Notes under the pieces: generated by a model
The model's database searches: none
Seen by the model: the letters and a program-made list of their open reading frames with translations, nothing else
Told to the model about the DNA's origin: nothing
NCBI GenBank assembly: GCA_003697105.1
Contig: RFFQ01000173.1
Span: forward strand, 4,789-68,788
Direction: 5' to 3'
DNA length: 64,000 nucleotides
DNA from: Gemmatimonadota bacterium
GTDB taxonomy: Bacteria; 4572-55; J002
Part shown: in pieces, positions 43,871-53,014 of the stretch
Numbering within the stretch: the first letter of the stretch is position 1
Layout of the letters: each line of letters starts with the position of its first letter
Position numbers and translations under genes: made by a program

Positions 43871-44107
43871 ATGGTTAGTTTATATAATAAGCAGACGAAT
43901 GAATTTTTGGGTCAGGTGACCGATGAGCAGTTTCAATTTCTGGTCGATCACCTAGAAGAGGAATCCATGATAGATGATGATTATTTCATTAATGCGATGA
44001 CGCTGGACATGCTGGAAGACCAAGGTGGGGATACGGATTTGATGGAAATTTTACGGACCGGTTTGGGGTCTCAAGATGGAATTGAAATCACGTGGACCCG
44101 AGATTAA
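43871..44107 (+). CDS. Small acidic conserved protein
   Basis: A 78-residue, highly acidic cytoplasmic protein. MVSLYNKQTNEFLGQVTDEQFQFL, then LEEESMIDDDYFINAMTLDML and a final helix LMEILRTGLG. I recall a widespread family of short proteins with this layout (xLYDxxTGExLGxITExQxxFLxDxLEEE), sometimes misnamed galactosyldiacylglycerol synthase; the link is from memory. An AAAGGAG site precedes the ATG. It lies 10 bases before the carboxypeptidase gene and is likely co-transcribed. Function unknown. Confidence 0.78.
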   Translation: MVSLYNKQTNEFLGQVTDEQFQFLVDHLEEESMIDDDYFINAMTLDMLEDQGGDTDLMEILRTGLGSQDGIEITWTRD

Positions 44108-44117
44108 GGAAGCCATT

Positions 44118-45623
44118 ATGAAAGCAAAACTTGACGCATTGAAACATCAGTTGATGATCTCTAATGATTTAGAATCGGCGGCGGCGCTGTTGTTTTGGGA
44201 TCAATCCACCTACATGCCGCCGGGAGGGGCAACGGCACGAGCGCGCCAGAGCGCATTGCTCAGCCGGATGGCGCATGAGACGTTCGTGGACCCGCAGGTG
44301 GGTAAACTGTTAGATGAGTTGCGACCTTATGAAGAGAGCTTACCGTATGATTCAGATGATGCCAGCCTGATTCGGGTTGCCCGGCGGGAATACGAACGTA
44401 AGACTCAGGTTCCGGCAGACCTTGTGGCGGAAACCACGTCCCATTTTTATGCCTTGCACGGTATCTGGGCGGAAGCGCGCCCCAAAAATGATTTTGCCGC
44501 CGTACAACCCCATTTGGAAAAAACATTGGAACTTTCCAAACGATGGGCAGAATGCTTTCCGGATCACGATCATATTGCCGATCCCCTGATTAGTACGTGG
44601 GACTATGGCATGAAAGCGGAATCCATCCGGCAAATTTTTAGTGAATTGCGGGAAGCCCTTGTGCCATTGGTACAGGCAATCCGTAACAAAGCAGACATCG
44701 ATGATTCCTGTCTTGAGGGTTACTTCCCAGAAGCGCTACAGCAAGATTTCGGCTTGCGGGTTATCAAAGATTTTGGGTACGATTTTGAACGAGGCCGCCA
44801 AGACAAAACGGCGCATCCGTACATGATCAAATTTTCATTGGGGGATGTCCGTATCACGACCCGATTTAATGAAGCACGTCTATCCGATGCGTTGTTTAGT
44901 ACCTTGCATGAGTCCGGGCACGCGATGTATGAGCAGGGTATCAATCCGGCATATGAGGGTACGCCACTCGCCGGCGGTACGTCGGCAGGAGTCCATGAGA
45001 GCCAATCCCGCTTGTGGGAAAATATTGTCGGGCGTAGTCGTGGTTTTTGGGAACACTACTACCCGATCTTACGGGACACGTTCCCCGAACAATTACAGGG
45101 AGTCGATGTGGAATCATTTTACCGGGCGATTAATAAGGTCAAACCTTCCCTGATTCGGGTCGAAGCCGATGAAGTGACATACAATCTGCATGTTATGATT
45201 CGTTTTGATTTGGAATTGCAAATGTTGGAAGGTAAATTGGCGATCCGGGATTTACCCGAAGCATGGAATGCGCGCTATACTTCTGATTTAGGTGTGACAC
45301 CTTCCTCGAATCAAAACGGGTGTATGCAGGATGTTCACTGGTTTGATTCATTTATCGGCGGGGCATTTCAAGGATATACGTTGGGTAACATCATGTCTGC
45401 ACAGTTTTATGAGGCGGCACTGGAGGCGCACCCCTCCTTACCGGAAGATATTCGGTACGGGCAGTTTGACACCCTGCGGGGCTGGCTCACGGAACATATC
45501 TACCAGCACGGGAGTAAATACACCGCCCCCGAACTCATCGAACGCGTGACCGGAAAACCCTTAATGATTGCACCCTATATCCGCTATCTCCAGCAAAAGT
45601 ATGGCGAATTGTATTCGTTGTAA
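44118..45623 (+). CDS. M32 metallocarboxypeptidase (Taq type)
   Basis: Cytoplasmic zinc carboxypeptidase that removes C-terminal residues. The zinc motif HESGH lies at residues 264-268, followed by AMYEQG and the downstream VHESQSRLWEN zinc ligand; RVEADEVTYNLH and DVHW also match the family. The usual N-terminal helices are present (LLFWDQSTYMPPGG). 501 residues, as expected. The ATG at 44118 has TAAGGA eight bases before it; the longer open frame from 44076 lies over the previous gene. A terminator follows at 45636. Confidence 0.94.
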   Translation: MKAKLDALKHQLMISNDLESAAALLFWDQSTYMPPGGATARARQSALLSRMAHETFVDPQVGKLLDELRPYEESLPYDSDDASLIRVARREYERKTQVPADLVAETTSHFYALHGIWAEARPKNDFAAVQPHLEKTLELSKRWAECFPDHDHIADPLISTWDYGMKAESIRQIFSELREALVPLVQAIRNKADIDDSCLEGYFPEALQQDFGLRVIKDFGYDFERGRQDKTAHPYMIKFSLGDVRITTRFNEARLSDALFSTLHESGHAMYEQGINPAYEGTPLAGGTSAGVHESQSRLWENIVGRSRGFWEHYYPILRDTFPEQLQGVDVESFYRAINKVKPSLIRVEADEVTYNLHVMIRFDLELQMLEGKLAIRDLPEAWNARYTSDLGVTPSSNQNGCMQDVHWFDSFIGGAFQGYTLGNIMSAQFYEAALEAHPSLPEDIRYGQFDTLRGWLTEHIYQHGSKYTAPELIERVTGKPLMIAPYIRYLQQKYGELYSL

Positions 45624-45635
45624 TACTAGATGAAA

Positions 45636-45667
45636 ACCCCAATGTCATATCGGCTTGGGGTCTTTTT
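45636..45667 (+). terminator. Intrinsic terminator after the M32 carboxypeptidase gene
   Basis: ACCCCAA (45636-45642) pairs with TTGGGGT (45655-45661) around a 12-base loop, followed by CTTTTTC. Confidence 0.75.
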
Positions 45668-45689
45668 CTGCCTTTTGAACTGAGTTCAC

Positions 45690-47387
45690 ATGAAAATACT
45701 TCCCTCTTTTTTACGCATTCAATCCTCTTTACGCATCCAATCCCCAGAAAGCGCGGTACTTTATCTTTCTATGTTTGCAATGGGTGCCTGTGGTATTGCT
45801 TATGAATACACCCTAAGCAAGGTAGCGGCGGATTTATTGGGGAATTCGACCCGGCAATGGGCAATTATCATTGGTGTGATGATGTTTTTCATGGGATTGG
45901 GCGCCGATCTGCAAAAATATTTCAGTGACCGCCATCTATTTGATAAATTTATTGTGATTGAAGTGTTGCTGGGAATTTTGGGGGGGTTTGGTCCCATCAT
46001 TTTGCTCAATGTTTTTGGAAAATGGTATAGTCATTACGCCTTAGTACAGTACGTTTTTATCTGTTCGATTGGGCTTTTGATTGGCTTTGAAATCCCACTG
46101 CTGGCGCGCATTAATGAGAGTTATATGCACGAATTGAAGGTCAACATTGGCGGGATTCTCAAAATGGATTATATCGGGGCGTTGTTTGGGGCGTTGGCAT
46201 GGATTTTAATCCTGCCCAAATTTTTTACGCTTATTGAGATGGGCTTTGTGCTGGGGATTTTCAACATTGGGGTGGCGGCGTTGACCTTGTTTTACTTCCG
46301 CCGTTTAGTGGGGCAGAAGTTATGGATCGGTATATTAACCGCGCTCAGTTTGGTGATGTTGCTGACCGGGCTAAATCAGGGGCGCAATTGGACTCGCTAC
46401 GCCGAGCAGTACCTCTACCGGGATCGAATAATTTTTTCCCATACCACGGATTATCAACATATTGTGCTGACGAAATCTCCGGCAAACGACCTCTCCTGCT
46501 ACATCAACGGGCATTTGCAGTTTAATAGTTTTGATGAGCATATCTACCATGAAAATTTGGTGCATCCGGCGCTAAGTATTGCCCCTCAACGGGAGCGTAT
46601 TCTGGTGTTGGGGGGTGGAGATGGCTTGGCTGTGCGAGAAATTCTTAAATATCCTGAGGTTACTTCGGTCACGGTGTGTGACCTAGACCCTCAGATGACC
46701 GGTTTGGCGCAAACACAGCCCGATTTGGTACAGTTGAACCGAGGCAGTTTACTCGACTCGCGGGTGATGGTACTCCGCAACCACGCCCTCGTACCTGCCG
46801 GACAAGAGACCCTCTATGTGGAAAATCAGCAAAAGCCCTATTCGGGAGAAACGGGTGCTGTTGCCGTTGTCCAAGTTATCAATATGGATGCGGCAAAGTT
46901 TATTGAGCAGATTTCTGGGGTGTACGATGTGATCATCATCGATTTTCCCGATCCGAACTCCATTGAATTGGCAAAATTATATTCGCGTAAATTTTACACC
47001 GATTTACGTCGGAAATTAAGCGCCGATGGTATTTTGGTGCAACAAGCTACTTCACCGGTTCATGCCAAAGAAGCCTTTTTGTGCATCGGACGAACGATGC
47101 AAGCCGCCGGATTAGCAGTAGTACCGTATCATGATAATGTGCCCTCCTTTGGAGAATGGGGATGGTGGATCGGTGGTAGAGCAGACCGGTATTCCGCCTC
47201 CCACATTCGGGAACGGTTGAACCGGATCGATCATCTTCCGGCAGACCGAAAATACTTGACACCTTCTGTGATCCGATCTACATTGATTTTCGGTCAAAAT
47301 CAGTTAAAATCAGACTTTCAGGATATAAATACGATCGTTACCAATCGGGTGTATGATTATTACGTGCAAGGTTGGCAACGGTTTTGA
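45690..47387 (+). CDS. Membrane-embedded spermidine synthase-like protein
   Basis: A 565-residue protein with seven or so membrane helices (about residues 20-235; MFAMGACGIAYEYTLSKVA first) and a C-terminal spermidine-synthase-type methyltransferase fold (about 245-525). Motifs: HPALSI, the nucleotide loop LVLGGGDGLAVREILKY, the acidic loop VTVCDLDPQM and YDVIIIDFPDPNS with the key Asp. Between the acidic loop and NMDAAKF there is an insertion of roughly 27-30 residues (about 360-395: VPAGQETLYVENQQKPYSG) that is absent in the soluble enzymes I know. The polyamine substrate is unproven. The ribosome-binding site is weak; no clear promoter in the 66-base gap. Confidence 0.85.
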   Translation: MKILPSFLRIQSSLRIQSPESAVLYLSMFAMGACGIAYEYTLSKVAADLLGNSTRQWAIIIGVMMFFMGLGADLQKYFSDRHLFDKFIVIEVLLGILGGFGPIILLNVFGKWYSHYALVQYVFICSIGLLIGFEIPLLARINESYMHELKVNIGGILKMDYIGALFGALAWILILPKFFTLIEMGFVLGIFNIGVAALTLFYFRRLVGQKLWIGILTALSLVMLLTGLNQGRNWTRYAEQYLYRDRIIFSHTTDYQHIVLTKSPANDLSCYINGHLQFNSFDEHIYHENLVHPALSIAPQRERILVLGGGDGLAVREILKYPEVTSVTVCDLDPQMTGLAQTQPDLVQLNRGSLLDSRVMVLRNHALVPAGQETLYVENQQKPYSGETGAVAVVQVINMDAAKFIEQISGVYDVIIIDFPDPNSIELAKLYSRKFYTDLRRKLSADGILVQQATSPVHAKEAFLCIGRTMQAAGLAVVPYHDNVPSFGEWGWWIGGRADRYSASHIRERLNRIDHLPADRKYLTPSVIRSTLIFGQNQLKSDFQDINTIVTNRVYDYYVQGWQRF

Positions 47388-47412
47388 CCGGATGAGGTTT
47401 GTCCGATAATAT
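47384..47412 (+). promoter_or_regulatory. Predicted sigma-70 promoter for the antiporter gene
   Basis: TTGACC (47384-47389, overlapping the upstream stop codon), 17-base spacer, TAATAT (47407-47412), about 50 bases before the ATG. Confidence 0.62.
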
Positions 47413-47467
47413 CCGGGTGAGATCAAACCTGCCATTTTCACCAACCATTTAATGTGAGGTGCTTTGA

Positions 47468-49285
47468 ATGCGAAAATTTTATATCGTATTGATGTGGGTG
47501 ATGTTAATGGGTATGGTTGGCATTGTGTTTGCCGCCGGTGGTGGGTCTGGGGCAGATTCGACCTCAATCGCATTTCCGCCACCTCTTGATGGTTATCATG
47601 ATCAAGAGTTAACCTCTGCTTTTGCCATTATCAAACAGCGGGCAAGTGAAGTCCCCTTTAACGTGGTTGCCACATTGATCTTTTTTCTGGCGATTATCCA
47701 CACTTTTTTTGCCGGTAAATTCATGAAGGTTGCTCACCGGTGGCAACATGAGCATGAAACTCGCCAAAAGAACGGTGAAGCGAGTCCGAACTCCGTACAT
47801 TTGGGCGCCGAAATTCTCCATTTTCTGGGTGAGATAGAGGTTGTTTTTGGGCTATGGACAATTGCTCTGGGCGGGGCAATCCTTGTGTCTTATGATTGGG
47901 ATACCTTAGTGTACTATGTGGGGCACCATGTGAATTACACGGAGCCGATCTTTGTTGTCGTGATTATGACCCTCGCCTCAACGCGTCCGGTGCTGAAGCT
48001 CTCCGAGCAGATCATGGCACAAATCGTCAAGGTTTTGGGGAACACCTTAACCATGTGGTGGTTTATCATTTTAACGGTGGGACCTCTCCTGGGTTCTTTC
48101 ATCACGGAGCCAGCCGCCATGACGATCTGCGCCCTGCTATTAGGTAGTAAATTTTACCAGCTTAAACCGAGTCCCAAGTTTAAATATGCTACGCTAGGCT
48201 TGTTGTTCGTGAACATCTCGGTGGGAGGTACGCTGACCCATTTTGCAGCACCACCGGTATTGATGGTTGCCGCGCCATGGGGGTGGGATATGCCTTTTAT
48301 GATGCTCCATTACGGCTGGAAAGCCGCTTTGGGGATTTTGATCTCAAATCTGCTATACTACTTCTATTTTAAGCAAGAAATGGCAACCTTGGAGCATAAA
48401 CACCGGATGAATGTATTAGAACGTGCCATTCAGGAGAAATTTTTGCCGGATGATGCCTTTGAGGCACAGTTCAATGCGGTCAAAGCTGAGATCGATGAAA
48501 AATTAGAGCTTGCTAACCAATTTTACCGGCGGTGTGATGCGATTCGGACGGCACTGTGGGAGAAGACCTTAGCGCAGGTTGCTTCGGAAAATATCGACCC
48601 CGAAAGTCTGGAAAGTGCTTTCGAGGATCAATTTGAAAAGTTACGGTTGCGCGAGATGCGGAAATCCTTACCCGGTTTGTTGCCGGAAGCGGATCAGCCT
48701 CCTTACCATGACCCGGAGTGGGACCAACGTTCTGAAGAAGTGCCGCTGTGGGTCATGTTAGTACATGTGGGCTTTTTAATCTGGACGGTGGTCACGGCTC
48801 ATTATCCCGCACTGTTTGTGGGTGGCTTCTTGTTTTTTCTGGGATTTGCACAGGCAACAGCACCTTTCCAAAACCGGATTAATTTGAAACCGCCTTTGTT
48901 GGTGGGCTTTTTTCTGGCAGGTCTGGTGATTCATGGTGGGGTTCAGGCGTGGTGGATTGCACCGGTACTCGGCAGCCTAACGGAATTGCCGTTGATGATC
49001 GGGGCGACGATCCTGACTGCTTTTAATGACAATGCCGCGATCACGTATCTCAGTACGCTGGTGCCCTCGCTAACACCGAGTCTGAAGTATGCCGTTGTGG
49101 CGGGAGCCGTCACTGGCGGTGGGTTGACGGTGATTGCCAACGCACCCAATCCGGCAGGACAATCCATTTTATCCAAATATTTTGAAGACGGAATTTCCCC
49201 GGTAGGGTTATTGTTGGGTGCACTTTTCCCGACACTGGTGATGGGATTTTGCTTTATGGTTACGTTCTACTTATTGGGATTTTAA
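47468..49285 (+). CDS. Putative Na+/H+ antiporter (Na_H_antiport_3-like)
   Basis: A 605-residue inner-membrane transporter. An N-terminal signal-like helix (to AFAAG) and a short periplasmic part are followed by about five helices (to residue about 300). A charged, coiled-coil-like segment (about 302-430; HKHRMNVLERAIQEKF, EKLELANQFYRR, SEDQFEKLRLREMRK-type) comes next, then about six more helices. Conserved polar sites sit in helices: TEPAAMTICALLLG, VGGTLTHFAAPPVLM, AFNDNAAITYL and GGGLTVIANAPNPAG. The repeated ANAPNPAG/FAAPPVLM parts suggest two inverted halves. It resembles PF07399 antiporters from memory. The ion specificity is unproven. Confidence 0.82.
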   Translation: MRKFYIVLMWVMLMGMVGIVFAAGGGSGADSTSIAFPPPLDGYHDQELTSAFAIIKQRASEVPFNVVATLIFFLAIIHTFFAGKFMKVAHRWQHEHETRQKNGEASPNSVHLGAEILHFLGEIEVVFGLWTIALGGAILVSYDWDTLVYYVGHHVNYTEPIFVVVIMTLASTRPVLKLSEQIMAQIVKVLGNTLTMWWFIILTVGPLLGSFITEPAAMTICALLLGSKFYQLKPSPKFKYATLGLLFVNISVGGTLTHFAAPPVLMVAAPWGWDMPFMMLHYGWKAALGILISNLLYYFYFKQEMATLEHKHRMNVLERAIQEKFLPDDAFEAQFNAVKAEIDEKLELANQFYRRCDAIRTALWEKTLAQVASENIDPESLESAFEDQFEKLRLREMRKSLPGLLPEADQPPYHDPEWDQRSEEVPLWVMLVHVGFLIWTVVTAHYPALFVGGFLFFLGFAQATAPFQNRINLKPPLLVGFFLAGLVIHGGVQAWWIAPVLGSLTELPLMIGATILTAFNDNAAITYLSTLVPSLTPSLKYAVVAGAVTGGGLTVIANAPNPAGQSILSKYFEDGISPVGLLLGALFPTLVMGFCFMVTFYLLGF

Positions 49286-49301
49286 TCAAAATGCTTTTCC
49301 T

Positions 49302-49430
49302 ATGAGTACGACAGAAATTCTCTTTGTAATTTTGGTTATTTTCGCCATTCTTTGCTCTATTGCGGCGGGTGTGCTGATCCGCTATGTCCTGAAACAAGCG
49401 GAGCAGGAGGAACGTGAGGAGGACGTATGA
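49302..49430 (+). CDS. 42-residue single-pass membrane protein
   Basis: A short gene with ATG at 49302, 17 bases after the antiporter stop. The product has one membrane helix (ILFVILVIFAILCSIAAGVLI) and a charged tail (RYVLKQAEQEEREEDV). Its stop TGA overlaps the ATG of the lipoprotein protease gene in an ATGA arrangement. The purine-rich GAGGAGGA before that ATG is the next gene's ribosome-binding site and also encodes the acidic tail. The helix-plus-tail design resembles small regulators or subunits of membrane complexes; function unknown. Confidence 0.72.
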   Translation: MSTTEILFVILVIFAILCSIAAGVLIRYVLKQAEQEEREEDV

Positions 49431-50455
49431 ACTATCATCTGGGCTTGCTGGTGTTGTTCGTGGTACTAAGTGGTTGTTCCCAACGGATGTATGACGTCGC
49501 TTATCCTACGCTCTCGGATGGCAAATACGATAGTGAATTTCCCTACCGGAATGCTTCATCCCAACTAGCGGCAGTTAGTGAAACCATCAAAATGGTCAAT
49601 GTCATTGCCTATTATAAAACGTACCGGTTTGCCGTATCGGATGGAATACAACGGGAGGACTTAACCCGTGCGTTGGCGGAAGAAAAAGCGATTTCCACAG
49701 ATTATTTTAATGAGACCGCATCCGGTACGGCAACGGTCATTGACCGCGAAGGCCGGCGCGTGGCAGTATTGACCTGCGCTCATACGGTCAATTTCCCGGA
49801 TACCGTGATAAGTCTGTTTCCTCACTCATCTCAGACCATCCAATCGGTGGCGTTTAAGGAGAAGCAAATCAATTATATACGGGATCTACCCGAGGGGGGT
49901 GACCTTGATATTCTCGCGATGGACCCGGCCATTGATGTGGCAGTGCTTGGGCAAACGTTTTCCGTACCGGTGGAGGGATTTTTGCCAGTTTTCCACTACC
50001 CACTCGGTCAAGGCAAGGCGTTGGAATGGGGTGCGTTTGTTTATGTGATCGGCTACCCGATGGGCTATCAGATGATTACCAAAGGAATTGTTAGCAGCCC
50101 AAACCGCGATGGTCAGGGCTCGTTTTTAATCGATGCGCCTTTTAATCGGGGTTTTAGTGGGGGGGTTGTGTTAGCCATCCGTGATGGTGTGCCTAATTTT
50201 GAACTAGTAGGCATGGCAAAGTCTGTAGCGGCTGATTATGAAAATATCATCATTCCGGAGCCGCAATCCAGTGGGCAACGTTATGATCCGCATCTACCTT
50301 ATACCGGTGACCTGTTTGTCAAATCGAACGTGGTCATTAAATATGGGATTACCCATGTAATTTCGGCGGAACTCATCCAAAACTTTTTTGCCCGCTATCA
50401 AGCCGATCTTGAGCAAAAAGGGTTCTATTTTCGCCATTTACAGCCTCCCAATTGA
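49427..50455 (+). CDS. Trypsin-like serine protease lipoprotein
   Basis: A 342-residue lipoprotein (lipobox LSGC, Cys17). The trypsin/HtrA-like fold covers about residues 90-270: SGTATVI, catalytic His119 (TCAHTVNF), Asp170 (AIDVAVLG) and Ser244 (GFSGG), with the preceding IGYPMGY and TKGIVSS strands. The triad is complete and in order. There is no PDZ domain; the C-terminal part (about 275-342) is unique. Strong GAGGAGG site. Coupled to the 42-residue membrane protein and 140 bases from the antiporter. It may cleave envelope proteins or merely bind peptides. Confidence 0.82.
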   Translation: MNYHLGLLVLFVVLSGCSQRMYDVAYPTLSDGKYDSEFPYRNASSQLAAVSETIKMVNVIAYYKTYRFAVSDGIQREDLTRALAEEKAISTDYFNETASGTATVIDREGRRVAVLTCAHTVNFPDTVISLFPHSSQTIQSVAFKEKQINYIRDLPEGGDLDILAMDPAIDVAVLGQTFSVPVEGFLPVFHYPLGQGKALEWGAFVYVIGYPMGYQMITKGIVSSPNRDGQGSFLIDAPFNRGFSGGVVLAIRDGVPNFELVGMAKSVAADYENIIIPEPQSSGQRYDPHLPYTGDLFVKSNVVIKYGITHVISAELIQNFFARYQADLEQKGFYFRHLQPPN

Positions 50456-50516
50456 GGGGATGGGTTCGCTTATCCGGCTTGTGGGATGTTCACCGTATGG
50501 CCGGTTAAGAAAAGTC

Positions 50517-50545
50517 TTGACGAATGGAATAGGGCGATATATAAT
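50517..50545 (+). promoter_or_regulatory. Predicted sigma-70 promoter for the rpsP operon
   Basis: TTGACG (50517-50522), 17-base spacer, TATAAT (50540-50545): a perfect -10. About 60 bases before the rpsP start. Confidence 0.82.
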
Positions 50546-50605
50546 TCTGCTCCTTATTTTTTGGTAAAATCTTGTTTTTTCTTTTAAGAGGAGGTGAATA
50601 GCTCG

Positions 50606-50941
50606 TTGGTTCGACTTCGTTTAAAACGTATGGGGCGTAAAAAAGCACCCTTTTACCGGATTGTGGCGGCGGATTCTCGGAGCCCGCGGGATGGCCGGTT
50701 TATTGAAACCGTGGGATACTACGATCCGATGAAAAAACCGGCGGTTTTAGAAGTAGATGTGGAGAAAGCACTCAAATGGCTTATCAATGGGGCCCAACCC
50801 TCGGATACCGCGCGAAGTTTGCTACGAAAAGCTGGTGTGATGAAAAAATTCCATGAATATCGGATGGCGCAACGGGGACAATCTCCACGCGCCCACGTTG
50901 CTGAAGATATGCCTGAAGATACTACTGTTGCCGCTGAATAG
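50606..50941 (+). CDS. rpsP: 30S ribosomal protein S16
   Basis: Small-subunit protein bS16. The start [22 protein letters not shown], then [16 protein letters not shown] and RVGAQPSDT-like [13 protein letters not shown] are the family features. I chose the TTG at 50606, which gives M-VRLRL and lies 11 bases after AGGAGG; the GTG at 50594 would overlap that site. 111 residues with an acidic C-terminal tail. First gene of the rpsP-khpA-rimM-trmD-rplS operon. Confidence 0.96.
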   Translation: MVRLRLKRMGRKKAPFYRIVAADSRSPRDGRFIETVGYYDPMKKPAVLEVDVEKALKWLINGAQPSDTARSLLRKAGVMKKFHEYRMAQRGQSPRAHVAEDMPEDTTVAAE

Positions 50942-50999
50942 TGGATTGAAGAACATCCACATCCTATGAACTCGGAGATAGCAAAGGAGTGCAAACGTT

Positions 51000-51233
51000 A
51001 TGAAAGAGTTGATCGAATATATTGCCAAAGCATTAGTTGACCATCCAGATGAGGTAGAAGTCACGGAAGTAGAAGGTGAAAAGGTGACGGTCTATGAACT
51101 TCGTGTAGGAGACGGTGACCTCGGTAAAGTTATTGGCAAACATGGGCGCACGGCACGCTCCTTACGAACCTTGTTAAATGCTGCGGCTGCAAAAATGGGC
51201 AAACGTGCCGTTTTGGAAATTTTAGAACCTTAA
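51000..51233 (+). CDS. khpA: KH-domain RNA-binding protein KhpA
   Basis: A 77-residue single-KH-domain protein. The KH loop [15 protein letters not shown] is clear, preceded by [14 protein letters not shown] and followed by a helix rich in Ala. KhpA binds RNA, often with KhpB, and affects cell division and cell-size control in some Gram-positives. It sits at its usual place between rpsP and rimM. AAGGAG precedes the ATG. Confidence 0.93.
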   Translation: MKELIEYIAKALVDHPDEVEVTEVEGEKVTVYELRVGDGDLGKVIGKHGRTARSLRTLLNAAAAKMGKRAVLEILEP

Positions 51234-51261
51234 CTAGCAAATATAGGTCTTGGTGCGATTA

Positions 51262-51298
51262 AAGATGGAGTTTAGAGCGTTTGCTCTAACTCCATCTT
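51262..51298 (+). promoter_or_regulatory. Long stem-loop just upstream of rimM
   Basis: AAGATGGAGTTTAGAGC (51262-51278) pairs with GCTCTAACTCCATCTT (51283-51298) over 16 base pairs, with one bulged T and a GTTT loop. No T tract follows, so a simple intrinsic terminator is unlikely. It ends 15 bases before the rimM ATG and may be a processing, attenuation or translation-control element. Confidence 0.7.
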
Positions 51299-51313
51299 GA
51301 TTTATGGGTAGGT

Positions 51314-51829
51314 ATGCAAGAAGAGCTTTTTTTGATTGGGCGTATTACAAAGCCGCACGGTATCCGAGGGGAAGTTCGGGTGTTCCCAGAAACGGATTTC
51401 CCAGAACGCTTTTATGATTTGGAAACCGTTTTTCTGTGCCACCCTTACAATGCCGAGACAACGTCTCTGCAAGTGGTTTCGGCGAGACCCCACGGGACGT
51501 TTTGGATACTTAAATTTGCAGGGGTTGAGTCCCGGAATGAGGCGGAACTCCTCCGAAATTGGACCCTGGAAATCCCACAGCATCAATTGGTGGAACTGCC
51601 CGAAGATACCTACTATATTTTTGAGTTGATTGGCTTAGAAGTCCTGACAGACACCGGGCAATTGCTCGGGCGGGTAACAGATGTGTTGCAATATGGAAGT
51701 AGTGATATTTATGTAGTTCAAGACCACCAGCGGGAATATTTAATTCCGGCAATTCGAGATGTCGTGAAACAGATTGACCTCAGTCAAAAACGGATGTCAA
51801 TCCATCTAATCGAAGGACTGATTTCGTAA
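51314..51829 (+). CDS. rimM: Ribosome maturation factor RimM
   Basis: Assists 16S rRNA processing and assembly of the 30S head. The RimM N-domain starts GRITKPHGIRGEVRV and continues to FAGVESRNEAELLRN; the PRC-barrel C-domain shows YYIFELIGLEV, LGRVTDVLQYGSSDIYVV and LIPAIRDVVKQID. 171 residues, normal. The ribosome-binding site is weak and lies right after the 16-base stem-loop. Seven bases before trmD. Confidence 0.95.
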   Translation: MQEELFLIGRITKPHGIRGEVRVFPETDFPERFYDLETVFLCHPYNAETTSLQVVSARPHGTFWILKFAGVESRNEAELLRNWTLEIPQHQLVELPEDTYYIFELIGLEVLTDTGQLLGRVTDVLQYGSSDIYVVQDHQREYLIPAIRDVVKQIDLSQKRMSIHLIEGLIS

Positions 51830-51835
51830 TAATCC

Positions 51836-52582
51836 ATGAAAATTGAGATACTGACCCTCTTTCCAGAATTTTTTGAAGCCTTGTTGTCGGTTAGTATCTT
51901 GAAACAGGCAATTTCAAAGCAGATTGTCGATGTTGCTCTTTATAATATTCGGGATTATACGACGGATAAACACCGCACGGCAGATGATTATCCCTACGGC
52001 GGCGGAAGTGGGATGATCTTAAAACCGGAACCTATTTTTCGGTGCTTGCAAGAGATTAAAAACGCTGCAACTGTTCGACCTTATATTTTGTTGATGTCAC
52101 CTCAAGCCCAGCCCTTCGATCAAGCAAAAGCGATTGAATTGTCACACTACCCGCATTTGGTGATGATTTGTGGGCATTATAAAGCGGTGGATCATCGGGT
52201 GCAAGAGGCTTTTGTGGATGAAGAACTGTCCATTGGGGATTACATTTTAACCGGCGGAGAAATTCCCGCCCTGACGGTTATGGATGCGGTTGTCAGATTG
52301 TTGCCCGGGGTGCTGAGTCGAAAAGATTCCGCTGAAAGCGACTCTTACCATCGCGGATTACTGGATACAGACTATTATACTCGTCCAGAGGCGTATGAAG
52401 GGTATCCCGTGCCGGAAGTGTTGTTATCTGGACACCATGAACGTGTAAAGCAGTGGCGGCAAAAAGTTGCCCTCAAAAATACATTATTAAAACGACCCGA
52501 TCTGTTACAAGACCTTATATTAAATCAAGCCGACCTTAAATATTTAAATGAGATTAAAGCAGAAGGAATGAACAATGAATAA
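51836..52582 (+). CDS. trmD: tRNA (guanine-N1)-methyltransferase
   Basis: Methylates G37 of tRNAs to prevent frameshifting. SPOUT/TrmD motifs: [72 protein letters not shown] and the linker to [21 protein letters not shown]. 248 residues, typical. With tsaD elsewhere in this window it forms the two position-37 modifications most tied to reading-frame and decoding accuracy. Confidence 0.96.
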   Translation: MKIEILTLFPEFFEALLSVSILKQAISKQIVDVALYNIRDYTTDKHRTADDYPYGGGSGMILKPEPIFRCLQEIKNAATVRPYILLMSPQAQPFDQAKAIELSHYPHLVMICGHYKAVDHRVQEAFVDEELSIGDYILTGGEIPALTVMDAVVRLLPGVLSRKDSAESDSYHRGLLDTDYYTRPEAYEGYPVPEVLLSGHHERVKQWRQKVALKNTLLKRPDLLQDLILNQADLKYLNEIKAEGMNNE

Positions 52583-52931
52583 GTTAAAATCACTCGTTGA
52601 AGATCAATTACGTACGGATCATCCCGATTTTCGGGTAGGTGACACGGTGCGAGTTCACGTCAAGGTGGTTGAAGGCAATAAAGAGCGAATTCAGGTGTTC
52701 CAAGGGATTGTCCTGCAACGCCGCCATGGGGGGATCGAAGAAACATTCACCGTCCGCAAAGTTTCGGAAGGGATTGGGGTTGAACGTATTTTCCCGTTGC
52801 ATTCTCCTTCTATCGATCATATTGATATTACCCGTCATGGTCGGGTTCGTCGGGCGAAATTGTTCTACCTACGCCAGCGTCGCGGTAAAGCCGCCCGGGT
52901 TAGTGAACGCCGGTTCGTGCGGCCTCAATAA
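52575..52931 (+). CDS. rplS: 50S ribosomal protein L19
   Basis: Large-subunit protein bL19 at the 30S-50S interface. [57 protein letters not shown] and [14 protein letters not shown] are diagnostic. 118 residues, normal. The ATG at 52575 overlaps the end of trmD by eight bases. Last gene of the operon, followed by a strong terminator. Confidence 0.96.
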   Translation: MNKLKSLVEDQLRTDHPDFRVGDTVRVHVKVVEGNKERIQVFQGIVLQRRHGGIEETFTVRKVSEGIGVERIFPLHSPSIDHIDITRHGRVRRAKLFYLRQRRGKAARVSERRFVRPQ

Positions 52932-52970
52932 CATAAACACGATCCGTCACATTTTTGATGTTTTATAGCG

Positions 52971-53001
52971 AGCAGGACTTCACTCGAAGTCCTGCTTTTT
53001 T
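52971..53001 (+). terminator. Intrinsic terminator after rplS
   Basis: AGCAGGACTTC and GAAGTCCTGCT form an 11-base perfect stem with an ACTC loop, followed by a T run. Confidence 0.9.
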
Positions 53002-53014
53002 ATGTTATCCCCAA

